A stretch of DNA of 64,000 bases, taken from Anaerocolumna xylanovorans DSM 12503. Its GTDB lineage: Bacteria; Bacillota; Clostridia; Lachnospirales; Lachnospiraceae. The notes under the pieces are model-generated. The model searched no databases. It was not told where the DNA came from and was given only the letters and a program-made list of their open reading frames with translations. Positions 37,067 through 44,111 of this stretch are shown here, in pieces (position 1 is the first letter of the stretch; each line of letters begins with the position of its first letter). Where the stretch lies: positions 240,168 through 304,167 of the forward strand of contig NZ_FRFD01000011.1 of assembly GCF_900143645.1 (NCBI RefSeq). The letters run 5' to 3'. The translations under genes and the position numbers were made by a program.

Positions 37067-37749
37067 AACTCCCCCCCATTTCCAATAACTTCTTCAATCT
37101 TTCCGTCTTCCAAATGCAAGATTCTGTTAATTCCCGCACATTCTTCCAGATGGCCATGGGTAACCATGAGTATGGTAAGTTTTTCGCTTTCATGCAATTC
37201 TCCCAATATCTCATAGAGCTGTCTTACAGACTTCATATCTATACCTGTTGTGGGTTCATCCAATATCAGGAGCTCCGGCTTAATTACCAGTGCTCTTGCT
37301 AGCATAATGCGCTGCTGCTGGCCTCCTGAGAGTTCACCTATCATGGTCTTTGCAAATTCCGACATCTTAAGCTTTTCGAGGGCTTCATAAACCTGATGTT
37401 TGTGGCTTTTAGAGGGAAAACGAAACAGACCGATTTGTTTATAGAGATTAGCCGTCACAATTTCCTCTACCGTAGCAGGGAAATTCTGATTGGCATAAGT
37501 ACCATTCTGGGCTACATAGCCCACTTTTCCGCTTCGAATAATCCTATCATTATCCTCTCCTAACAGTCTGATTCTACCGCGAAGTGGCTTTAATTCTGCC
37601 AAAAGCAGCCTTAAAAGAGTGCTCTTTCCCGTACCGTTTTCACCGGTCAGGGCAACAAAATCACCTTCATCGATACCAGCAGAAGCTTCTTTTAAGATAA
37701 GTTCTTTTCCATATGCAAAGTCTACATTCTGTATCTCTATTGCCTGCAT
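37063..37749 (-). CDS. znuC: Zinc/manganese ABC transporter ATP-binding protein (ZnuC-like)
   Basis: 228 residues from ATG 37749 (GAGGT upstream). A frame continuing to 37917 only reads intergenic repeat sequence. Walker A is GENGTGKST, the signature is LSGGQQQRI and Walker B is LLILDEPTTGID. Overlaps znuB and follows znuA by 183 bases, which carry a partial palindromic module (GATATTC type) near 37758-37792. Confidence 0.92.
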   Translation of the reverse strand: MQAIEIQNVDFAYGKELILKEASAGIDEGDFVALTGENGTGKSTLLRLLLAELKPLRGRIRLLGEDNDRIIRSGKVGYVAQNGTYANQNFPATVEEIVTANLYKQIGLFRFPSKSHKHQVYEALEKLKMSEFAKTMIGELSGGQQQRIMLARALVIKPELLILDEPTTGIDMKSVRQLYEILGELHESEKLTILMVTHGHLEECAGINRILHLEDGKIEEVIGNGGEL

Positions 37750-37932
37750 TCTAACCTCTTTCGTGAATATCGTTTTCCTGACTGATATTCCTGAATCTAA
37801 TTTCAAGTGTAACTTATAATGTTCAACAATTATACAAAACAAAATACCAAAACATCGCAAATCCTCAAAAAGAAGGTGCTGCTGCAACTTAAACGAATCA
37901 ACTCGTTTCTGCAACAACCCCTTCCTGCGGCT

Positions 37933-38892
37933 TTATTTTAATGCTTCCACCAGACTGGCTAAATTCGTTTCCATTACGGAAAAATAATCTCCGCCGGCCT
38001 TTATTTCATCATCGGATAATCCCTCCAGAGGATTTAATACTTCCGTCTTAACGCCCACTTCATCTGCAATAGTCTGGGCTACCTTAGGGCTTACCAATTC
38101 TTCAAAGAAAATAACCTTAACCTCATTATCCTTTGCGAATTTGATAATTTCCTCCATCTTTGCGGGGTCCGGCTCAGAATCCGGTGAGAGTCCTTCAATT
38201 CCGACCTGATTCAGTCCATAAGCACTGCAAAGATAGCCAAAAGCCTCATGTGCTACTATAATATCCTTATTTTTCAGGCCTGTCAAGGTTTCCTTGTATT
38301 TTTTGTCCAGCTCATCTAATTTGGCGGCGTAGGTCTCATAATTCTGATTATAATAAGCTTCATTGTCCGGATCAGCCTTTACAAAGGCATCCTTGATATT
38401 CTTCATCTCGATTTTGGCATACTCGGGATTTAGCCATACATGCGGGTCATATGCGCTTTCCTCTTCACTATGTTCTTCTTCCTCGCTATGTCCTTCCTGT
38501 AAGGTAATACCGGAGGACGCTTCTACTTTTACAAGCTCTTTATTGCTTAAGCTGTCTAACACCGTATCCACCCAGTGTTCCATGCCGGCTCCATTATAGA
38601 TAAATACATTTGCTTCCTCCAGATTAACAATATCGGAGGCTGCCGGTTCCCAGTCATGGGGTTCAATTCCTGCCGGAACCATATCTGTTACACTTACCTT
38701 ATCTCCGCCAATCTTCTCTGCAAAGTCATACATGGCATAGAAGCTGGCAGCGACCTTTAGCTTCCCTTTTTCTGCAGGGGATTCCAAAGCTCCATTGGTA
38801 TTTGTATTCTTATTGCTGCATCCTGCCACAAATACAGTTACCAGCATTACAGCTGCAAGCAAGCTGACAAATTTTTTCATATAAATAGCCAT
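37933..38892 (-). CDS. znuA: Zinc-binding ABC lipoprotein (ZnuA-like)
   Basis: About 319 residues. The start at 38892 lies in a repeat module and adds M-A-I-Y before the natural MKKFVSLL signal peptide (38880); the lipobox is VAGC. Cluster A-I metal-binding residues: His in GIEPHDWEP, His in YDPHVWLNP, His in VAHEAFGYL and acidic residues in the SPDSEPDP region. The His/Glu-rich segment EEGHSEEEEHSEEE before YDPHVW is typical of zinc-specific members. The module supplies the ribosome binding site. Confidence 0.92.
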   Translation of the reverse strand: MAIYMKKFVSLLAAVMLVTVFVAGCSNKNTNTNGALESPAEKGKLKVAASFYAMYDFAEKIGGDKVSVTDMVPAGIEPHDWEPAASDIVNLEEANVFIYNGAGMEHWVDTVLDSLSNKELVKVEASSGITLQEGHSEEEEHSEEESAYDPHVWLNPEYAKIEMKNIKDAFVKADPDNEAYYNQNYETYAAKLDELDKKYKETLTGLKNKDIIVAHEAFGYLCSAYGLNQVGIEGLSPDSEPDPAKMEEIIKFAKDNEVKVIFFEELVSPKVAQTIADEVGVKTEVLNPLEGLSDDEIKAGGDYFSVMETNLASLVEALK

Positions 38893-39050
38893 ACCTTTCC
38901 TGTACCTGCAATCTTTGGGCCGCAGGCACAAATTCGCGTGTGAAATGCTTTCTATTTTTCACACTAACACCTATGCATTTCGCAAGTTTACTTGCGAAAC
39001 TGCCTAAATAGAAAGTGAAAAATGTTTTCTATTTTTCACACTAATCCCTT
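38878..39050 (-). repeat. Palindromic repeat modules, copy B (before znuA)
   Basis: The longest array of modules: the CCTGC/GCAGG start-codon module (38878-38937), a GTGTGAAA/TTTCACAC hairpin (about 38937-38965), a CGCAAG/CTTGCG hairpin (about 38980-38998) and a second TGTGAAAA-type hairpin (about 39015-39042). All lie in the rpmG-znuA gap. Confidence 0.85.
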
Positions 39051-39061
39051 TCCTACCGGTA

Positions 39062-39211
39062 TTATTTTGTTTCTCTGTGAAGAGTATACTTTTTCAGACG
39101 GGGGCAGTATTTCATAGCCTCCATCCTCTCCGGATGTTTCTGCTTATTCTTTGTAGTTACATAATTACGCTCATGGCACTCCGTGCATTCCAGTACAATT
39201 TTTACTCTCAT
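39062..39211 (-). CDS. rpmG: 50S ribosomal protein L33, zinc-independent-like paralogue
   Basis: 49 residues beginning MRVKIVLECTECHERNYVTT and ending CPRLKKYTLHRETK. Zinc-binding L33 has two CxxC pairs. Here the first pair (CTEC) is intact but the second has only one Cys (CPRL), and the C-terminal block matches zinc-free paralogues. It is the first gene after a Zur-like operator and directly precedes znuA, as expected for an L33 made during zinc limitation so that zinc is released from ribosomes. Confidence 0.92.
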   Translation of the reverse strand: MRVKIVLECTECHERNYVTTKNKQKHPERMEAMKYCPRLKKYTLHRETK

Positions 39212-39230
39212 ATCTATTCCCTTTCTAAAA

Positions 39231-39253
39231 GCAAATTATTTGCATTTGCATTT
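39231..39253 (-). promoter_or_regulatory. Putative Zur operator upstream of rpmG-znuACB
   Basis: Contains the perfect palindrome GCAAATTATTTGC (39231-39243) extended by GCATTTGC, sharing the GCAAAT/ATTTGC half-sites with the element at 42987. It lies downstream of the -10 (TATGAT, 39268-39263), where a bound repressor would block transcription. Confidence 0.65.
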
Positions 39254-39262
39254 ACTGAATTT

Positions 39263-39290
39263 ATCATATCATATTTTTTTCATTTGTCAA
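39263..39290 (-). promoter_or_regulatory. Promoter of rpmG-znuACB
   Basis: Minus strand TTGACA (39290-39285), 16-base spacer, TATGAT (39268-39263). Confidence 0.65.
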
Positions 39291-39309
39291 TACACCTTTG
39301 CATAAAAAT

Positions 39310-39350
39310 ATCTGCCTTATCAGAAGATTTGCCATCTGTAAAAGGCAGAT
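39310..39350 (-). terminator. Terminator of the COG0523/permease/TIGR03943 operon
   Basis: Stem ATCTGCCTT / AAGGCAGAT followed on the minus strand by ATTTTTAT, 45 bases past the TIGR03943 stop. It separates this operon from the rpmG-znu operon. Confidence 0.65.
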
Positions 39351-39394
39351 ACAAAGGAATCCATCAGCATATCATTCAAAGGTGAGATACTTTA

Positions 39395-40288
39395 TCAATA
39401 ATAATAGTAGTAAACATATTCTTCCTTAGGTGCCTTGGTTTTGCTTATGACAGCGTCCTTAAGCAAAGGAACCTTGGTACCTTTATAGTTGTATTCCCCT
39501 ATAGTCCCGGTAACGGTAATCCATTCGTTTTCCTTTAGTTTACTGCTTAAAGTACTGTCCGTAATTATCCCGTATCCCATTAAATCCACAGCACAGCAGG
39601 TCATAATATATCTTCCTGCAAGAAACTGATCGGCTTTCAGCTCATCCGAGGTAAATACCTGGGCAGTAAACTGGTAGCGTTTCCCTTTAAAATCCTTCAG
39701 ATAATCAAAAAGTTCAAAATACCAGCAGCTAAACTCATCATCAGTGATTAAAATAGCACCGTCGCTGGTCTTGTTTTTATATTTCAGGGATCTGTCCTTC
39801 TCTATTACCGCACCGCCTGTATCATCTGTGCCGTCACTGGTTATATTCTCTGAATCCTGTGTGCTGTCACCGGTTATACTCCCCGAATCCTGCGTGCTGT
39901 CCGAAACGGCTCCCGGATCATTGTCTGTCTTGTCTACGGTATTTTCGTACAGACTGTTCCCTCCCCTGCTGCTTTGTGCAATCGCAACATTTCCATTGCC
40001 CCCCTCTATATCAGGGAATAAAAAGGCCAGCAAAATGGGGAGCAGATAGATAAGATAACGCTTTAAACCGGAGTTATGCCTCCCTTTTTTCAATTCCCCT
40101 ATCATGCTAAAAGCAAATACAAAAAGAGCTATTGCGGCAAACCAGATTCCATACTTATACCTTGGATGTACATAATAATATACCTTGCCGGAAAGCAGCT
40201 CGTATACTAAAAACAGCGCAAGAGCAATAACGGTAAAAAGCTTCATATATATTTCCAGATTCTTATTTCCTCGCATATTAATAGCCAT
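39395..40288 (-). CDS. TIGR03943 family membrane protein (partner of YcgR-type permease)
   Basis: About 297 residues. The start in the repeat module gives M-A-I-N-M before RGNKNLEIYMKLF. Two N-terminal TMs (about 17-60), a third near 75-95, a Thr/Asp/Ser-rich low-complexity linker with repeated DSTQDSENI-like units (about 125-165), and a C-terminal soluble domain with FSCWYFELFDYLKDFKGKRY, ending in EYVYYYYY. This family is encoded beside DUF318-type permeases, as here. A metal-related function is inferred from the zinc locus; the biochemistry is not established. Confidence 0.82.
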   Translation of the reverse strand: MAINMRGNKNLEIYMKLFTVIALALFLVYELLSGKVYYYVHPRYKYGIWFAAIALFVFAFSMIGELKKGRHNSGLKRYLIYLLPILLAFLFPDIEGGNGNVAIAQSSRGGNSLYENTVDKTDNDPGAVSDSTQDSGSITGDSTQDSENITSDGTDDTGGAVIEKDRSLKYKNKTSDGAILITDDEFSCWYFELFDYLKDFKGKRYQFTAQVFTSDELKADQFLAGRYIMTCCAVDLMGYGIITDSTLSSKLKENEWITVTGTIGEYNYKGTKVPLLKDAVISKTKAPKEEYVYYYYY

Positions 40289-40403
40289 GCCTTTCCTGTA
40301 CCTGCAAACTTTGGGCCGCAGGCACAAATTTGCGTTTGAAAAATCTTGATTTTTCAAACTAACTCCCTTTTGTGAATATCAAACCTTCGATTTGGTATTC
40401 CTG
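40274..40403 (-). repeat. Palindromic repeat modules, copy C (before the TIGR03943 gene)
   Basis: Start-codon module (40274-40335), then a TTTGAAAAAT/ATTTTTCAAA hairpin (about 40336-40360) and a GAATATCAAACC / GGTTTGATATTC-type hairpin (about 40373-40402). The last is shared with the module before the 48982 gene. Confidence 0.8.
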
Positions 40404-40406
40404 CTG

Positions 40407-41969
40407 CTATAAAATAAACATAACAACAGTATAAGTTAAAAAGCCTGCCACTGACGTTAACAGGCACAGCTGTATAATAAATTTTTTAGTCAGGACCTCG
40501 GATAAAATAATAATATTTTTAAAATCCAGCATAGGCCCCAGCACCATAAAAGATAACACGGCAGGCAGTGTAAACTGTCCGTAAAAGCTTCTGCCGATAA
40601 AGGCATTGGAAGTGGAGCAGGTAGACATAAAGACCGCCGCTGCAAGCATTATAAAAAACTGCAGCAAAGTATTCGTACTGATAAACAATTTAATTGTCTG
40701 AGGCAAAAAAGTCAGGCACAGCGAAGATACAAAGGCTCCGATAATTACATATTTGAATACCCGGAAGAATTCCAGCTGTGCTCCTTTGATAACCGCTGCT
40801 GCTTTTCTTGTCCTGCTGTCTCCATACACCATGTCGACACTCATAAAGGTCAGACCTGCATCCTGCCTGATAACTTCCTTTGTACGGACCTTTAACAGCA
40901 TCAAAATGCATCCGACCAGAACAGCGATTACGATACCGGAAAGAATCCTTGCAAGAATCACCTTCCTATTATCGGGAAAGGCATAATATACGGACAGGAT
41001 TACTACCGGATTTACTGCCGCGGATGCCAGCCAGAAGGTAATTATCTGGGGCAGGGGCAGATTTTTCTTTAACAATCCGGAAATAAGAGGTGCCAGTCCG
41101 CAGTCACACACCGGAAAGAAAAAGCCTGCCAGCCCTGCCGCCAAAAAAGACTTCCAGCTGTTTCCCGACAACTGCCTGGTGATGAAGCTTACAGGTATGA
41201 TCAGCTGCAATATAGAAGAAAGAAATGCCCCTAATAAAATAAAGGGTACTGCCTGAATCAGAATACTTAAAAACGACACGGAAATCTTCCTCGTATAATC
41301 ATAAAGAACAGAAAGGTAAGCCGTCGGCAAAAAGCACAGCACCAGCAGCACCGACATCAGTAAAATCATACCGGGTGTAACGGTTTTCTTCAAGTCTTCA
41401 AAGGGCGTAAAAATGCGAAGAAATCTCTTATCCTCTGCCGGGTCATTTAAAAATACCGTTTTCGTTACAGGGTTTACCCTCTTTACCTTATTCCTCAATT
41501 CTGTCTTTTCGGCCTTTCCCATATCCTGATAGCGGTTTACAACTACATAGTCACTGTTTCCCATATGAGGCCTTAATAACCCTGCCATATTGCTGTAATA
41601 ACTGTTAAAGGCTGCCGCTTCACTGACAAAAACAATATTTCTTATACGGCATTCTCCCACAAGCTTCCTGTTTAAGAAACTCTGCATATCCCACGTACCG
41701 TTATATTCTATCATTATATAGTCTATTCCGCCGCTTTCAGTAAGCCTTTTAAGATAATCTCCGGTAATGGAATCCGGTTCCTCTACCGGGATAAGAGTGA
41801 TATTATGCCGCTTTAAAAAATCCTCCTCATATTCCTCTTCTCCTTCTTCACAAAGAAGAAGAGCACTTCCTTCATATTCCGCTGTTATCCCGCTTGCTAT
41901 CATTTGCTTTATAAAAGTTGTTTTTCCGCTTTCTAAAAAGCCGGTAACAACATCAATATCAACTGCCAT
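40407..41969 (-). CDS. CobW-like P-loop domain fused to a DUF318/ArsP-type permease
   Basis: 520 residues from ATG 41969 (AGGAG 5 bases upstream). Residues about 1-200 begin MAVDIDVVTGFLESGKTTFI, a Walker A like that of COG0523 GTPases, and contain IDYIMIEYNGTWD, comparable to the family's IEPSG Walker B region, but no CxCC motif. Residues about 205-520 form a permease with 8-10 TMs and the family blocks FFPVCDCGLAPL, NPVVILSVYYAF and STCSTSNAFIG. The Cys-rich membrane motifs suggest metal or metalloid handling. Its place between a full COG0523 GTPase and a TIGR03943 protein suggests a nucleotide-regulated zinc transporter or chaperone gate (inference). Confidence 0.85.
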   Translation of the reverse strand: MAVDIDVVTGFLESGKTTFIKQMIASGITAEYEGSALLLCEEGEEEYEEDFLKRHNITLIPVEEPDSITGDYLKRLTESGGIDYIMIEYNGTWDMQSFLNRKLVGECRIRNIVFVSEAAAFNSYYSNMAGLLRPHMGNSDYVVVNRYQDMGKAEKTELRNKVKRVNPVTKTVFLNDPAEDKRFLRIFTPFEDLKKTVTPGMILLMSVLLVLCFLPTAYLSVLYDYTRKISVSFLSILIQAVPFILLGAFLSSILQLIIPVSFITRQLSGNSWKSFLAAGLAGFFFPVCDCGLAPLISGLLKKNLPLPQIITFWLASAAVNPVVILSVYYAFPDNRKVILARILSGIVIAVLVGCILMLLKVRTKEVIRQDAGLTFMSVDMVYGDSRTRKAAAVIKGAQLEFFRVFKYVIIGAFVSSLCLTFLPQTIKLFISTNTLLQFFIMLAAAVFMSTCSTSNAFIGRSFYGQFTLPAVLSFMVLGPMLDFKNIIILSEVLTKKFIIQLCLLTSVAGFLTYTVVMFIL

Positions 41970-41983
41970 AAACACTCCTGCTT

Positions 41984-42955
41984 TCAGACTTCAAACAGCC
42001 GTTTTAATTTGTCCTTATCAATAAAGCTGCCAATAATACAGATTCTCCCGGTATAATCCGGTGTCCACTTATTTATAGTAACTTCACCCGGAACATAGTC
42101 AAATTGCAGCCATTCATGGTTCTCTCCCTCCAGAATTCCCTTTCCCCGAAGTATCTGCATATCCAGGCTATCCAGCCTGTGAAGTATGTCCTTTAGCTTC
42201 TCGCTGCTAAATATCTTGGCAGTCTCTATTCCCCATACCGAAAATACCTCTTCCGCACTATGTACTTCCTTTTCTATACGGATACCTGTTACCTTTTGTG
42301 TTCTTAACACAGAAATATGTCTTCCCTTTTGTAATGACTCCTCCATACTGCCTCTGCTCTCTTCTTTCGCAATATGCAGAATGGCTTTGCCGTCAAGACT
42401 GTCCCAATCTGTAGTAATAATAGCCGCCTGACCATTATACTGCCTGATATCTTCTACTATGGAATCTAGCTTTCCCCTGTCTGCCCCTGCTGTACGGCTT
42501 AGCATAATCGTTTTGGCATTTTTCAGCTGGTCCTTGTAAAATTCCGAGAAATTTTTCAGATACATCTTATATTTTGTGGCATCCACCACTGTAATACACA
42601 GCTCTAAATACACCAGACCTTCCCGGAGAAAAGAAGTGCATCCCTTTATGACATCGGAAAGCTTACTTACTCCTGAGGGTTCTATCAGTATTCTGTCAGG
42701 ATTGTAAAGCTTTAATACTTCTCTTAATCCCTGCGTAAAGTCTCCCGCTATGCTGCAGCAGATACAGCCCGCATTCAACTCTGTAATCTGCAAGTCATAG
42801 TTCTTCATAAGCTTTCCATCAATACCTACCGTGCCAAACTCATTCTCAATTAATGCCACTTTTTCCCCTATGAAGGCCTCCTCTAACAACTTCTTCATAA
42901 GTGTCGTCTTGCCGGCTCCTAAAAAACCTGAAAATATATCTATCTTTACTGCCAT
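41984..42955 (-). CDS. COG0523 (CobW/YciC-like) metallochaperone GTPase
   Basis: 323 residues. Walker A is GFLGAGKTT, the metal-binding CxCC motif is present (NAGCICCSI), the switch/Walker B region is RILIEPSGVS, and a CobW_C domain (about 205-320) includes VTINKWTPDYTGRICIIG. COG0523 proteins under Zur control deliver zinc to target enzymes during limitation. First gene of a three-gene operon behind a Zur-like operator and divergent from the regulator. Confidence 0.92.
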   Translation of the reverse strand: MAVKIDIFSGFLGAGKTTLMKKLLEEAFIGEKVALIENEFGTVGIDGKLMKNYDLQITELNAGCICCSIAGDFTQGLREVLKLYNPDRILIEPSGVSKLSDVIKGCTSFLREGLVYLELCITVVDATKYKMYLKNFSEFYKDQLKNAKTIMLSRTAGADRGKLDSIVEDIRQYNGQAAIITTDWDSLDGKAILHIAKEESRGSMEESLQKGRHISVLRTQKVTGIRIEKEVHSAEEVFSVWGIETAKIFSSEKLKDILHRLDSLDMQILRGKGILEGENHEWLQFDYVPGEVTINKWTPDYTGRICIIGSFIDKDKLKRLFEV

Positions 42956-42986
42956 GGAAACTCCTTACGGTCATTTTTTTAAATTC

Positions 42987-43005
42987 GCAAATGCAACACA
43001 TTTGC
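42987..43005 (-). promoter_or_regulatory. Putative Zur operator of the COG0523 operon
   Basis: Perfect inverted repeat GCAAATG-CAACA-CATTTGC. It begins 5 bases downstream of the -10 element and covers the predicted transcription start. The half-site matches the element upstream of rpmG. Confidence 0.7.
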
Positions 43006-43009
43006 CTTT

Positions 43010-43038
43010 AATATACAACTATTCTATTGCCATGTCAA
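43010..43038 (-). promoter_or_regulatory. Promoter of the COG0523 operon
   Basis: Minus strand TTGACA (43038-43033), 17-base spacer, TATATT (43015-43010), followed directly by the palindromic operator. Confidence 0.75.
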
Positions 43039-43061
43039 CGAATTAATACCTTTTATTATGC

Positions 43062-43090
43062 TTGACATTTCATGGCAGGTAAACTATGAT
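43062..43090 (+). promoter_or_regulatory. Promoter of the Fur/Zur-type gene
   Basis: TTGACA (43062-43067), 17-base spacer, TATGAT (43085-43090), about 50 bases before the start codon. Confidence 0.7.
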
Positions 43091-43141
43091 TTTATTTAGA
43101 AATTCGAAATACCTTGTATAAATAAAAGGGAGAGGTGCATT

Positions 43142-43573
43142 GTGAATAACAATATACTTAAATCTGCCGATTTAAAACAAACCAAAAAACGTAATCAGAT
43201 TCTTGCTGTGCTGGAAGCCGCACCCACTGCCCTTACGGTGGAGGAGATTGCCGAGCTGGCCTCAAAGGATATGAAAATGAATTTGTCAACGATATACCGC
43301 GCTCTAAATGCCCTGACTGATAAAAATATTGTGATTAAGACTTTATATCAGGACGGAAAGACTTATTTCGAAATCAATAACCATAAGCACAGGCATTCCC
43401 TTATCTGTTCCATGTGCAATAAGAAGGTAAATATTGATGTCTGCCCCCTTGAGCCTATCGAAGAAAATCTGGCGAAAAAGACCGGCTATACCATCACCGG
43501 ACACAACCTGGAGGTATACGGAATCTGTCCGGAATGTATGAAACATACGCCTTCTAAGGACCCAGAGGAGTAG
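43142..43573 (+). CDS. Fur-family metalloregulator, probable Zur
   Basis: 143 residues starting at GTG, with a Gly/Ala-rich ribosome binding region GGGAGAGG upstream. Winged-helix domain (about 15-80, including MNLSTIYRALNALTD), HxHxHH-type regulatory ligands (NNHKHRHSLIC) and two structural CxxC pairs (CSMC, CPEC). Zinc specificity is inferred from its position between promoters of zinc-limitation genes, divergent from the COG0523 operon. It could be autoregulated from the shared 186-base intergenic region. Confidence 0.88.
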   Translation: MNNNILKSADLKQTKKRNQILAVLEAAPTALTVEEIAELASKDMKMNLSTIYRALNALTDKNIVIKTLYQDGKTYFEINNHKHRHSLICSMCNKKVNIDVCPLEPIEENLAKKTGYTITGHNLEVYGICPECMKHTPSKDPEE

Positions 43574-43633
43574 TAAAGAATAGGGTAATTGTGAAACAAA
43601 GTTTAAAACTCACTGTGAGGAGGGGCCCCATCC

Positions 43634-44074
43634 ATGTGCTGGTCAAAGAAAAATAGATCTGTTTACGGTATACTGGCATTTATATTCTGTATGGTTTTAT
43701 TTTTGGCAGAACTGTCTATTCCCGGTATGTACTCGGATTCTGCCCTCCCTTCTTCTGTCTCTGCAGATAATATATCTGCAGATGTATTATCTGAAACATC
43801 CCCACACAACAAAAAAGCAGATGTTATGGCCGAGGTATCGGAAAACGTCGGCGTTGAAGCTTCTGCTGATATTTCATCCCTTACAGCAAATACATTGTCT
43901 CTTAAGGTTTTATCTCTAAAATATATCTATCTGAAGACAATTCTTTTATATATACCGCTCATCCTGTGGACAGCATTGACTGTTCTGTTAAAGGGCGGAT
44001 ATATCAGCAGAATGTATCTGATTCTATTTATCCATAATTCGGACGGCGAGAAAGGAAAAGCAGCAAGCATTTAA
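43634..44074 (+). CDS. Small membrane protein of unknown function upstream of secDF
   Basis: 146 residues. TM1 about 11-31, an external Ser/Ala/Asp/Val-rich stretch with ADxxxxVS-like repetition (about 40-90), TM2 about 98-120, and a short basic tail. GAGGAGG precedes the ATG by 10 bases. It sits 60 bases after the Fur-type gene and 37 before secDF. No family recognised. Possibly an accessory of SecDF, by position only. Confidence 0.6.
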   Translation: MCWSKKNRSVYGILAFIFCMVLFLAELSIPGMYSDSALPSSVSADNISADVLSETSPHNKKADVMAEVSENVGVEASADISSLTANTLSLKVLSLKYIYLKTILLYIPLILWTALTVLLKGGYISRMYLILFIHNSDGEKGKAASI

Positions 44075-44111
44075 TGGCATATTAAAATTGAATAAGAAAA
44101 GGGGATAACCT

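Noticed and set aside
37750..37917. 56-residue extension of ZnuC
   Set aside because: No family similarity, and a proper ribosome binding site precedes the internal ATG at 37749.
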